This document shows, in pieces, positions 7,156 to 15,019 of a DNA stretch of 64,000 nt. The notes beneath the pieces are model-generated. The model had not been told where the DNA came from. It searched no databases and saw only the letters and a program-made list of their open reading frames with translations. How positions within the stretch are numbered: position 1 is the first letter of the stretch; every line of letters starts with the position of its first letter. A program made the position numbers and the translations under genes. The stretch spans positions 434,001 to 498,000 of the forward strand of contig JAFKGQ010000005.1 in NCBI GenBank assembly GCA_017307755.1, read 5' to 3'. This DNA comes from Chitinophagaceae bacterium. Lineage in GTDB: Bacteria > Bacteroidota > Bacteroidia > Chitinophagales > Chitinophagaceae.

Positions 7156-7632
7156 CTAATCTTCTTTTTGGTGTGGAGTTGTCAGTTTGTTTAATTGATA
7201 TTCAAAAAATAACGTATATAATAAGTCCGAAATACAACGTTCTCCCGCCGACAAGTGCAGATAGACCTTCCGGACCTCTTCTATGCTCTCGAATTTGTGG
7301 ACGCAGGCATCAATATCCAGCATTTCCATCCTTTCTATCAGGGCGTAATCATACAGGGTAGTGTAGATCATGACCCTGCTGTTGCCAAACCTGCCTTTTA
7401 GCTCTGCTAGGGCGGGATACAAATTTGGGGTCGGATCTTTCGGGTCTGATCCCAGAATGATCAGATCGAACGTCTTTTTTTCAAAACGAGGGGCTGATAA
7501 AGCCGTGAAGGCGTTCTCTACGTGCTCTACTATGACGGAAGGATGGACAGACCGGAAAATTTCCTGTAAACCCAGGGCGATGGCAGGGATCTCGTCTATT
7601 ACAAGGATATTGTTCAGGAGATGCTGTTGCAT
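7156..7632 (-). CDS. Stand-alone receiver-like protein without phospho-acceptor Asp (2)
   Basis: 158 residues, clearly paralogous to the next gene downstream (shared blocks around AYVHKYESIEE/ACVHKFESIEE and the strand-3 region). The acidic pair is Asp13-Glu14 (VIDEIP), and the phospho-site position reads FDLIILGS, so Gly61 replaces Asp. The switch Thr (IYTTLY) and the Lys are retained. It lies 23 bp downstream of the LuxR-type response regulator, suggesting one operon. A possible role is to bind or titrate a histidine kinase or the response regulator; this is inference. Confidence 0.82.
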   Translation of the reverse strand: MQQHLLNNILVIDEIPAIALGLQEIFRSVHPSVIVEHVENAFTALSAPRFEKKTFDLIILGSDPKDPTPNLYPALAELKGRFGNSRVMIYTTLYDYALIERMEMLDIDACVHKFESIEEVRKVYLHLSAGERCISDLLYTLFFEYQLNKLTTPHQKED

Positions 7633-7655
7633 GCTGGTGTTTTTACGTGATTTTT

Positions 7656-8294
7656 TTAGATCGTCTTTTGCAGTATCCTTGAAATGAGCTCCGATTTGGA
7701 CTCAACTCCCAGCTTTTGGTAAATATTCTTCAGGTGGTGATTGATGGTATATACAGAAACAAAAAGCTTTTCGGCCATTTGTTTATAAGACAGACCTTCC
7801 TTTAACAAGTGCACCAGCTCTATTTCCCTTTTGGTAAGCCGTGCGGCCAGCAGTTCAGTAACGTTGCCTTTCAGATAGTCGATGAGTTTTTTTGCAACTT
7901 GCGGAGAGAGGCTGGCGCCTGCATTATACACGTCATGGATGGAAGCGTAAATATCCATGGGTTTTGAATTTTTGGAAAGGAACCCTTTGGCGCCGGACAA
8001 TAAAGATTGTACGATGTATTGCTGATCTTCATATTTGCTCATGACGATGACGTGGGAATCAGGATAGATGTCGGACAGTTTTTTGACCTCATCGATGCCT
8101 GTCTGCCCCGGCATAATAACGTCCAGCAGGATGATATCGGGCTCTTCGACCAGAATGCCATGCTGTATATCTTTACGCAGCTCTTCGAGGGATGTGAAAG
8201 TAAATACGACCGAAATGTCAGCGAAGTCCTGTAAAAACTCTTTATAGTTATTCAATAGGAAATAATTGTCGTCAATCAGTCCGACCTTGATCAT
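7656..8294 (-). CDS. NarL/LuxR-family response regulator
   Basis: 212 residues. Receiver domain 1-120 with acidic pair Asp8-Asp9 (GLIDDN), phospho-acceptor Asp58 (IILLDVIMPG), and Lys in FLSKNS. LuxR-type helix-turn-helix at about 148-208 (LTKREIELVHLLKEGLSYKQMAEKLFVSVYTINHHLKNIYQKLG, shown here in condensed reference only). No histidine kinase gene is adjacent, so it is an orphan regulator here. It is the first gene of a leftward group with two Asp-less receiver paralogues, whose blocks differ from this receiver. Confidence 0.92.
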   Translation of the reverse strand: MIKVGLIDDNYFLLNNYKEFLQDFADISVVFTFTSLEELRKDIQHGILVEEPDIILLDVIMPGQTGIDEVKKLSDIYPDSHVIVMSKYEDQQYIVQSLLSGAKGFLSKNSKPMDIYASIHDVYNAGASLSPQVAKKLIDYLKGNVTELLAARLTKREIELVHLLKEGLSYKQMAEKLFVSVYTINHHLKNIYQKLGVESKSELISRILQKTI

Positions 8295-8415
8295 GGTTTA
8301 AAATTGCTTTTTAAGGGATTGGATGAGTTTCTTCAACGGCGAAGTTCCAATAAAAGCTACTAATTACAGGTACATTTATTCATTATTTTTTTTACGTGCA
8401 TTGTACTATAACGAT

Positions 8416-8430
8416 ACTACTTATAGTAGT
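8416..8430. promoter_or_regulatory. Short palindrome in the response-regulator/sRNA intergenic region
   Basis: Six-base arms ACTACT and AGTAGT around TAT. It lies about 120 bp upstream of the response-regulator gene and 60 bp upstream of the sRNA promoter, so it could be an operator for either; no direct support. Confidence 0.3.
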
Positions 8431-8474
8431 GGTGTTTGCGTAATGCTTCGTTCATATATTACAGATATGAGTAG

Positions 8475-8504
8475 TTGAAAGTGCCTGTGTGAAAGCTACC
8501 TTTG
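8475..8504 (+). promoter_or_regulatory. Bacteroidota-type promoter of a putative small RNA
   Basis: TTG at 8475-8477 and TACCTTTG at 8497-8504, separated by 19 bp, match the two consensus elements and spacing of Bacteroidota housekeeping promoters. Transcription should start near 8510. No coding region follows before a strong terminator. Confidence 0.65.
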
Positions 8505-8509
8505 CTCCC

Positions 8510-8612
8510 ACATTATTCCATGAAAATACCGAAATCTAAAGGGTAAACGATCTGAGTATTTTATGGAAACCTCAACTGAGCAAAGGGCCCCAAGTGCGGG
8601 TCCTTTGCTTTT
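8510..8612 (+). ncRNA. Putative structured small RNA of about 100 nt
   Basis: Between the promoter and a terminator lies a stem of 11 base pairs with one bulged G (left arm about 8518-8529, right arm about 8557-8567; CCAT-g-AAAATAC pairs with GTATTTTATGG). The 3' end is a hairpin (8580-8586 with 8602-8608, extended by a wobble and three GC pairs) followed by TTTT. No good open reading frame is present. It does not resemble the conserved loops of SRP RNA or tmRNA. Alternatives are an attenuated leader of the GAPDH gene or a riboswitch, although a separate GAPDH promoter lies right after the terminator. Confidence 0.55.
8580..8612 (+). terminator. Intrinsic terminator of the putative small RNA
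   Basis: Stem GCAAAGG/CCTTTGC plus inner G-T and CCC/GGG pairs, loop of about 7 bases, followed by TTTT. There is no upstream plus-strand protein gene within 2 kb, so it must serve an RNA or act as an attenuator. Confidence 0.7.
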
Positions 8613-8643
8613 GTGTTTACCTGTGGTCCGTTTTGTATATTTG
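8611..8643 (+). promoter_or_regulatory. Promoter of the GAPDH-like gene
   Basis: TATATTTG at 8636-8643 is an exact TAnnTTTG element 26 bp ahead of the ATG. A TTG at 8611-8613 is 22 bp upstream, slightly longer than the usual spacing and overlapping the preceding T-run. Confidence 0.55.
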
Positions 8644-8668
8644 CCCTTCAATTTTAATAAATACTATC

Positions 8669-9658
8669 ATGCGTGTAGCGATCAATGGAATGGGCCGTAT
8701 CGGACGATTGCTGGGCCGGAGGCTGATTGATCTTCCCGGCGTAGAGCTGGCGGCCGTGAATGACATTATGGATACGGATAACCTGGCCTATCTTTTGCGT
8801 TACGATTCCGTCTATGGCACATTGCCGGCTCCTGTTGTACACCGGGACGGCAAGTTTATCATAGGGGACAGGCCGGTGGCCGTATTCCGGCAGGAAGACC
8901 CTTCCCGGCTGCCCTGGAAGGACCTTGGGGTGGATATCGTATTGGAGTGTTCCGGTAAATTCTCTCATGGAGAGGGAGTCAACCTGCACCTGGAAGCCGG
9001 CGCCAGGAAGGTGCTTTTGTCCACTACGGGAACGCCTGATATTCCTTTACTGATCTATGGTTTTAATCAGCATGCGTTGACGGCGGACAATCTGGTCATT
9101 TCGCCCGGGGGATGTATGACCAATTGTTCCACGCATATACTTTACCTGCTGAACTCCATCGGTATCGAGTCGGCGCATCTTAATATCCTGCATTCTTATA
9201 CTTCCCGGCAGGAACTGGTGGATGCACCGCATAAGCAATTCCGCAGGGGCCGGGCTGCGGCGGAATCCATTATCCCTGTGGAGATCGATCTGGCAGGAAG
9301 TCTGGAAAGACTGATGCCTCCTTTACATGGAAGGATCGCGGCCGTATCTACCAGGGTGCCTGTGGCCAATGGCGCCATGGCGGATTTTACCGTTCAGATG
9401 AAACGTCCTGTGACTGCGGGGGAGATCAATTCCCTGTTTAATAAGGCTGCACAACAGGAATACAAGGGTATACTGGAATACAGCGAGGAACCGCTGGTAT
9501 CGCTGGATATCAAGGGCAACACTCATTCCTGTCTTATTGACGGCACCCTGACCTCGACCGTAGGAAGCCATCTCAAGCTGATCGCCTGGTTCGACAATGA
9601 ATATGGTTATACCAGCAGGATGATCGACTGGCTGTTCTATTGGAAGAAATTTTTATAA
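8669..9658 (+). CDS. Divergent type I glyceraldehyde-3-phosphate dehydrogenase-like protein
   Basis: 329 residues, the usual GAPDH length. The N-terminal NAD-binding motif INGMGRIGR, the catalytic Cys149 in GGCMTNC (usually SCTTNC), His175 (ILHSYTSRQ) and the C-terminal WFDNEYGYT are all present, so a NAD(P)-linked, thiol-dependent aldehyde dehydrogenase reaction is expected. Differences from canonical GapA include SPGG instead of SNAS before the Cys and PVEIDLAGS instead of PTSTGAA in the phosphate-binding loop. These suggest a paralogue with altered substrate use (erythrose-4-phosphate or another phosphosugar is possible) rather than the main glycolytic enzyme. The ATG at 8669 is chosen over an upstream in-frame codon because the promoter ends at 8643. 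The next gene follows after 10 bp. Confidence 0.82.
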   Translation: MRVAINGMGRIGRLLGRRLIDLPGVELAAVNDIMDTDNLAYLLRYDSVYGTLPAPVVHRDGKFIIGDRPVAVFRQEDPSRLPWKDLGVDIVLECSGKFSHGEGVNLHLEAGARKVLLSTTGTPDIPLLIYGFNQHALTADNLVISPGGCMTNCSTHILYLLNSIGIESAHLNILHSYTSRQELVDAPHKQFRRGRAAAESIIPVEIDLAGSLERLMPPLHGRIAAVSTRVPVANGAMADFTVQMKRPVTAGEINSLFNKAAQQEYKGILEYSEEPLVSLDIKGNTHSCLIDGTLTSTVGSHLKLIAWFDNEYGYTSRMIDWLFYWKKFL

Positions 9659-9668
9659 TGTATTTGTT

Positions 9669-10865
9669 ATGATAACGGGTTCCCGCCGACTGGCCTCTGT
9701 GGATGCATTCAGAGCGCTGACCATGCTGCTGATGATCTTTGTAAATGACCTGGTTTCTCTGAAAGATGTGCCTTCGTGGCTGGAGCATGCCGGAGAGATG
9801 GAGGACAGGATGGGGCTGGCGGATGTCGTATTTCCCGCCTTTCTTTTTATCGTAGGGCTATCCATCCCCTTTGCCATTGCCAACAGGGAGACAAAGGGGT
9901 ACTCCCGCAAAAGTACATTGGTCCATGTCCTCAACCGCAGTCTGGCCTTGCTGGTGATGGGTATCTATAATGTCAATTATGAAAACTATGTCAAGGAAGG
10001 GGCCCTTATTCCAAAATACTGGTGGCTCTTGCTGGCTACTATTGCTTTTTTCCTGGTGTGGCTGGATTACCCCCGTGAAATGAACAAGGCGCGGAAGCGT
10101 GCATTACAGGGCACGGGTATCCTGCTGCTTGGGGTCCTGGCTATTCTATATAAGGGAGAGGACCGCGGACATACTATCTGGCTGCGTACTCATTGGTACG
10201 GCATCCTGGGCCTCATCGGATGGTGCTATCTGATATGCGCGTGTCTTTACCTTTGGACAAGGGGACGTCAGCCTGTGCTCTGGTTGTTTTTTTTCTTTTT
10301 TATAGCGCTGTGTATCGCCGACAAGGCGGGAATGCTGGTAGTATTGAAACCCATACGCAATTTTTTCTGGATCGTGGGCAGCGGCTCATTACCTTCTCTG
10401 ACCATGGGTGGGGTGCTGGCAGCCATCATTTACCGTCAGGGTATCGATAAGGGAAAGGCTGTCCAAAGCCTGTTGATCTTGCTGGCGTTTGCCGTATTGG
10501 CGACGGCAGCCGGATTTGGTTTGCGACCTTTCTGGGGTATTTCCAAGATCCGCTCAACCCCGGCCTGGATACTCATCTGTATGGGCATCAGTCTCGCCAC
10601 TTTTGTATTGCTGGCCTGGCTGATGGATCTCAACGGCCGGAAGGGCTGGTATAAAGTGATCAAGCCGGCCGGTACGAGTACGCTTACCTGTTATCTCCTG
10701 CCGAATATTCATTTTGCCATCTATCACCTGATGGGGGATCGTTGGCGGCTGCCTGCCAACCTGCGTACAGACGGGGTAGGTATTGTCAAGTCCATTATCT
10801 ACGCTTTTTTTATCGTAGTGCTGACGGGAGTGTTGGAAAAGAAAAAGTTCCGGTTGTCTATTTAG
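9669..10865 (+). CDS. DUF5009/HGSNAT-like multi-pass membrane protein
   Basis: 398 residues with about 10-11 hydrophobic helices. The opening RLASVDAFRALTMLLMIFVND and FPAFLFIVGLSIPFAI are typical of the family related to heparan-alpha-glucosaminide N-acetyltransferase (YeiB/NagX-like, DUF5009). Family members are thought to move acyl groups across the membrane onto sugars. In Bacteroidota they often lie in glycan-use loci, and here the neighbour is PUL1. It is probably co-transcribed with the GAPDH-like gene. It overlaps the convergent GH3 gene by 8 bp. Confidence 0.75.
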   Translation: MITGSRRLASVDAFRALTMLLMIFVNDLVSLKDVPSWLEHAGEMEDRMGLADVVFPAFLFIVGLSIPFAIANRETKGYSRKSTLVHVLNRSLALLVMGIYNVNYENYVKEGALIPKYWWLLLATIAFFLVWLDYPREMNKARKRALQGTGILLLGVLAILYKGEDRGHTIWLRTHWYGILGLIGWCYLICACLYLWTRGRQPVLWLFFFFFIALCIADKAGMLVVLKPIRNFFWIVGSGSLPSLTMGGVLAAIIYRQGIDKGKAVQSLLILLAFAVLATAAGFGLRPFWGISKIRSTPAWILICMGISLATFVLLAWLMDLNGRKGWYKVIKPAGTSTLTCYLLPNIHFAIYHLMGDRWRLPANLRTDGVGIVKSIIYAFFIVVLTGVLEKKKFRLSI

Positions 10866-13041
10866 CCGAGAATGAGGCCGTCAGTTTTTTATCTCCCGAA
10901 TGGCTCCCCACGAAGATCTTGTAGGTTCCGGGATAGAGTTTCCATTTGCCTGTGGTGAGATCCCATTTTTGCAGATCGGCGGCAGGAATGGAAAGTGTGA
11001 GGGCCTTTTGTTGTCCTTGTGGTACAGATATCCGCCGGAAAGCTTTTAGTTCTTTTACGGGCATCCTGTCGGCGGAGGGGTATTCTACATAAGCCTGCGT
11101 TACTTCGTCGCCATCCATGGAGCCGTCGTTGGAGACGGAGATGTCCAGGCGGATGGTGTCCTGTACAGTAAAGGTATTTTTTGGTTGTTGCTGCCAGTGG
11201 TAGCTAAATGTGGTATAGCTAAGCCCATAGCCAAAGGGATATTGAACGGGACCGTTGTAGTAACGATAAGTTCTGCCTTTCATTCCGTAATCCGTATAGG
11301 AGGGGAGGTCGTTAAAGCTGCGATAGAAGGTGATGGGAAGATGGCCGGAGGGGGAAACCTTGCCGAACATTATGTCCGCCAGGGCGTTGCCGCCTTGTTC
11401 GCCCGGGTACCAGGCAAGGACGATGGCATCTACGTATTGTTCGATGGTTGAGAGGTCTACTGCGCTGCCGGCGGTGACGACGGCGATCAGGGGTTTGTTG
11501 CGAATGTTCCTGCGGAGCGCTTTGATATAGGCGATATGTGCCGCGGGGAGTTGGAGGTCTTCTTTGTCGCCGCCATGAGGGGCGAGGAAGGCGTCACCTT
11601 CTTCTCCTTCCATGACTGCGGTGAGGCCTATGACGGCGATGGTGAGATCCGCATTGGAGGCTGCCCAGGTGCCGCCGAAATGTATAGTGTCGGAATAGTT
11701 GCTGCCCTGATCATATTCTATGCGGGTACCTGCCCCCGCGGCGGCGGTGATACCTTCGACAAAGCTTACCATATGGGATGAGACTCCGTGATAGTTGCCG
11801 GATAAGGCATCGAAGGAATAGGCATTGGGGCCTGTGATCATCAGCGAATGATATTTATCCGTGGACAGGGGAAGGATACCTTCCCTGTTCTTTAGCAATA
11901 CCATACTTTCCCGGGCCATCTTTCTGGCGAGGTCGACGTGTACGGCGTTGTGGATGCTGTCTGTATTATAATCGCTATAGGGGTTGCGGGACTTATCATC
12001 GAAGAACCCAAGCTTTATCTGGGTGCGTAATAAAGGGGCCAGCGCCGAGTCAAGGTCGGCATGTGTCAGCAAGCCTTGCTGGATGGCTTGCAGCACGTCC
12101 TGCTGGAGGACGTTGGAGCAGTCCAGGTTTACGCCTGCCTTGATGGCCGCGGCAGCCGTAACTACGGGGCCGTTCAATACTTTATGTCTTTCGAAGATAT
12201 CGTCCAATGCTCCGCAGTCCGTCACTACATGGCCTTTGAACTTCCATTCATCTTTCAGGATATGATGCAGCAGGGTAGGGCCTGAGCAGCAGGGTTCGCC
12301 ATTTACCCGATTGTAAGCGCACATAATGGATTCCACATGGGCGTCTACTAATTTTTTAAAGGCGTATAGGTAGGTTTCCCGCAAATCCTTCTCATCGACT
12401 ATTGCATCAAAAGTGTGGCGACCTGCTTCCGGTCCGCTGTGTACGGCAAAATGTTTGGCGCAGGCGGATGCTTTTAAGTAAGGATTGCCGTCTCCTTGTA
12501 TGCCTTTTATGAACGCGACGCCCATGGCGGACGTCAGGAAGGGGTCTTCCCCGTATGTCTCCTGTCCCCGTCCCCAGCGTGGGTCGCGGAAGATATTGAT
12601 ATTGGGCGACCAGAAGGTCAGGCCCATGTATTGCTGAGGCCGGCCGGCGCCTGCCGAGAGATTATACTTTGCTCTTGCTTCGGTGGAGATATAACTCCCT
12701 GCCTGTTGCAGGAGTTGATTGTCAAAAGTAGCCGCCATCCCGATGGCCTGGGGGAACATAGTAGCTTCTCCGGCCCTGGCGACGCCATGGAGCGCTTCAT
12801 TCCACCAATTGTAGGCGGGGATGGACAATCTATCCACGGCTTTACTGCGATAGCCTAATAAAGAAACCTTTTCCGTATCGGTGAGTTGCCGTAGCAGATC
12901 ATTTACTCTGGCTGCCAGGGGTTGAGATGCGTCGCGAAAAAGGGGATGTTGCTGTGCGACGGCGGAGATGGAGCATGCTAACCAGGCAGCTATAAGCAGC
13001 TTGTACGGCAGGAAGGTGATACGTACGTTCATAAACGGCAA
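10858..13041 (-). CDS. GH3 beta-glycosidase (beta-xylosidase/glucosidase type), secreted
   Basis: 727 residues with a signal peptide ending near SAVAQ (about residue 30). The family 3 barrel (about 40-340) has KHF (196-198) and the nucleophile Asp275 in HVVTDCGAL. The second alpha/beta domain carries acidic residues in AVMEGEEGDAF, a plausible acid/base region. A fibronectin-III-like domain ends the protein. The NWWNEALHGVARAG segment is typical of the xylosidase-like branch of GH3, which fits the glucuronoxylan theme of PUL1; exact specificity is not certain. It is the last gene of the leftward arm, 23 bp after the M1 peptidase gene. An alternative start is the Met at residue 4. Confidence 0.88.
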   Translation of the reverse strand: MPFMNVRITFLPYKLLIAAWLACSISAVAQQHPLFRDASQPLAARVNDLLRQLTDTEKVSLLGYRSKAVDRLSIPAYNWWNEALHGVARAGEATMFPQAIGMAATFDNQLLQQAGSYISTEARAKYNLSAGAGRPQQYMGLTFWSPNINIFRDPRWGRGQETYGEDPFLTSAMGVAFIKGIQGDGNPYLKASACAKHFAVHSGPEAGRHTFDAIVDEKDLRETYLYAFKKLVDAHVESIMCAYNRVNGEPCCSGPTLLHHILKDEWKFKGHVVTDCGALDDIFERHKVLNGPVVTAAAAIKAGVNLDCSNVLQQDVLQAIQQGLLTHADLDSALAPLLRTQIKLGFFDDKSRNPYSDYNTDSIHNAVHVDLARKMARESMVLLKNREGILPLSTDKYHSLMITGPNAYSFDALSGNYHGVSSHMVSFVEGITAAAGAGTRIEYDQGSNYSDTIHFGGTWAASNADLTIAVIGLTAVMEGEEGDAFLAPHGGDKEDLQLPAAHIAYIKALRRNIRNKPLIAVVTAGSAVDLSTIEQYVDAIVLAWYPGEQGGNALADIMFGKVSPSGHLPITFYRSFNDLPSYTDYGMKGRTYRYYNGPVQYPFGYGLSYTTFSYHWQQQPKNTFTVQDTIRLDISVSNDGSMDGDEVTQAYVEYPSADRMPVKELKAFRRISVPQGQQKALTLSIPAADLQKWDLTTGKWKLYPGTYKIFVGSHSGDKKLTASFSAK

Positions 13042-13064
13042 GATCGGCTAAATTTATGAATTAA

Positions 13065-14939
13065 TTATGGGGCTGTCCACCTGTTATTGGTGATATCTGC
13101 ATCCACATAGATACCGCCTTTTAGTTCCAGTGAACGGACCTTTTTCCCGCCCGTTGCCGTAAAAGTGACCTGCGCCTTTTTTTCATTGCCGCTCCATATA
13201 GCGGGGGTCAGGTGTTTCCTGTCTGTACTGCCGTCAGTATAATTTATTACCAGGTCGAAAGGAATGGCAAACCCTCCTATGTTATTGATAAAGACGTTCG
13301 GGCCTTCCACTTTTTCGATGGCAAGATCGATATAGTTAGTAGTAAAGAACCAATTGTTCCAGAACCAGTTCATATCCTTTCCCGCTATGTCATTGAAGGT
13401 ATAAAAGAAGTCCCAGGGGATGGGGTGTTTGCCGTGCCAGCGATCCATGAAGGCATGCAGACATTTTCTGAACAGGTCGTCCCCGAGCATATCTTTCATG
13501 GCCAGGTAAGCCAGGGATGGTTTCCCATACGCGTTGTTACCATAGGCTTGATTTTTTAGTACATTGGCCGGAGTGATGATGGGCAGGTCTTCTTCCTGGG
13601 AGGCATCGTAGATATAGCCGTTGACCCTAAATTGTTTGTAGAACTCCTCCGCTTTTTCATTACCAAGATCTGCCCGTCCGATGAGGAGTTCGAAGGTGGT
13701 GGCCCATCCTTCATCCATAAAGGCGTATCTGGATTCATTGATGCCCATATAAAAAGGGAACCATGTATGCGCTATTTCATGTTCGGCTACAAATCTGGAA
13801 AAAATGGGGTCTTCGGTGGTGTTGTCGTTTACCATCATGGGATATTCCATGTCGGCATAACCCTGGAAGATGGTAGTTTTTGGGAAGGGGTAGGGCACGC
13901 CTGGCCAATGGTGCGAGAGCCAGTCCAATGCATGGCGGCCAAATTCCACCATCTGGTGAAAGTCCCTGGCGGTGTCGTTATAAGCGGATTGTACGCTGGC
14001 CCGTCGTTTGGTGGCATCATCCACTATTACGCTGGAGGCGTCCCATACAAAATGATCGCTGAGGCCGACGGTCACATCGCTGATGTCACCGGCTGTCCAT
14101 TTCCAGGAGTTGACGGCGTTCTGTGTAGTAACGCGTTTGCTGGCAAGGTCTTCTTTGGCAGCGATGTGGAGGATCTCGTCTGTAGTCATGGAGGCTGCCA
14201 GCTTTTTTGCGGCGGCGGGCATAAGGACGGCATCGGGGTTCTGTAATGTGCCGGTGGCCCAGACTATATAATTTTTTGGTACGTTGACCGTAAGTGTATA
14301 GTCGTTGAAGTCGTTGTAGAACTCCTGCTGATCTGTGAAGTCTATTCTATCCCATCCGTTGTAGTCGTCATATACGGCTATACGGGGATAGAAATAGGCC
14401 AGGAAATAAGTGGTGGAGTCGATCATCCCTTCGCGGTTGCTTTCCCGTGATATTTCATAATGCCAGTCAAAGGAGAGCCGGACAGAATCGTGAGGCGCCA
14501 GGGGTTTGCTGAGGCGTATAGGTTTCCAGGTGGGGATGGCGCCTTCGGTAGGGAAGGCCCTGGACTGACCGTTCTCGGCAAATGCGTCTACCTGTATCCC
14601 CCGGGTGAGGTAGTCGGGACCAGAGATACCGTTGCGGACTGCGCCGGGTTGATGGATATTCAGGATGAGTCTGATGACGGGTGCTCTTAATGTGTCCGGG
14701 CTGTTGTTGATATAAACGATCTGTTCGGCGCCCCGGATGGTCCGGTCAGGGGGGGCGGCGTTGATGGTAATGGTATAGCGTCCTTTGTTCTGCCAGTAGT
14801 TGGGGCCGGGGCGGCCGTCAGGTGAACGGGTGCCTTTTTTATATGCTTCCCGTACGTTGCGGGGTGTATATAAGGGTTGGCTATACAGTGTAGACTGTGC
14901 TATGAGCAGCGCCAGACAGTAAAGAATTGATCGCATCAT
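13065..14939 (-). CDS. M1-family zinc metallopeptidase, secreted
   Basis: About 624 residues from the ATG pair at 14939/14936, which opens a clean signal peptide (MMRSILYCLALLIAQSTLYS). The frame could be read from 15023, but that extension runs through a bidirectional terminator and is rejected. The zinc site is HEIAH (His387, His391) with Glu410 nineteen residues after the second His, the M1 pattern. A beta-rich N-terminal domain precedes it. It would trim peptides from N-termini in the periplasm or outside the cell. Its place between GH115 and GH3 genes is unusual; cell-wall glycoproteins may be co-substrates. Confidence 0.88.
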   Translation of the reverse strand: MMRSILYCLALLIAQSTLYSQPLYTPRNVREAYKKGTRSPDGRPGPNYWQNKGRYTITINAAPPDRTIRGAEQIVYINNSPDTLRAPVIRLILNIHQPGAVRNGISGPDYLTRGIQVDAFAENGQSRAFPTEGAIPTWKPIRLSKPLAPHDSVRLSFDWHYEISRESNREGMIDSTTYFLAYFYPRIAVYDDYNGWDRIDFTDQQEFYNDFNDYTLTVNVPKNYIVWATGTLQNPDAVLMPAAAKKLAASMTTDEILHIAAKEDLASKRVTTQNAVNSWKWTAGDISDVTVGLSDHFVWDASSVIVDDATKRRASVQSAYNDTARDFHQMVEFGRHALDWLSHHWPGVPYPFPKTTIFQGYADMEYPMMVNDNTTEDPIFSRFVAEHEIAHTWFPFYMGINESRYAFMDEGWATTFELLIGRADLGNEKAEEFYKQFRVNGYIYDASQEEDLPIITPANVLKNQAYGNNAYGKPSLAYLAMKDMLGDDLFRKCLHAFMDRWHGKHPIPWDFFYTFNDIAGKDMNWFWNNWFFTTNYIDLAIEKVEGPNVFINNIGGFAIPFDLVINYTDGSTDRKHLTPAIWSGNEKKAQVTFTATGGKKVRSLELKGGIYVDADITNNRWTAP

Positions 14940-14953
14940 GCGCGAAAGGTAGA

Positions 14954-14991
14954 AAAAAAGTATGACCAGCCGACGCCGCTCATACTTTTTT
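14954..14991. terminator. Bidirectional terminator between GH115 and M1 peptidase genes
   Basis: Twelve-base arms 14954-14965 and 14980-14991 (AAAAAAGTATGA / TCATACTTTTTT) give an A-rich left and T-rich right side, so on the minus strand the stem is followed by a T-run. A second perfect 9-bp stem with a 2-base loop (14993-15012) lies just before it on the minus strand. Together they end the LacI-SDR-GH115 transcript and imply a separate promoter or read-through for the next gene. Confidence 0.7.
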
Positions 14992-15019
14992 ACTGCGGCG
15001 GGTCCGCCGCAGGACGGAG

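Larger units (their letters stand above)
8295..8668. other. 374-bp intergenic region between response regulator and GAPDH gene
   Basis: No protein gene is convincing here. From left to right it holds the leader of the response-regulator operon, a 15-base palindrome (arms ACTACT/AGTAGT, 8416-8430), a probable small RNA with its own promoter and terminator (8475-8612), and the GAPDH promoter (8611-8643). Each is listed separately. Confidence 0.7.

Noticed and set aside
8510..8612. SRP RNA, tmRNA or a known riboswitch for the putative small RNA
   Set aside because: The conserved apical loop of SRP RNA, the tRNA-like part of tmRNA and the core motifs of common riboswitches are not visible; left as an unassigned RNA.
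13632..14246. A 204-codon frame opposite the M1 peptidase
   Set aside because: The opposite strand carries the complete HEXXH...E zinc site in a conserved family, so this frame is an antisense by-product.
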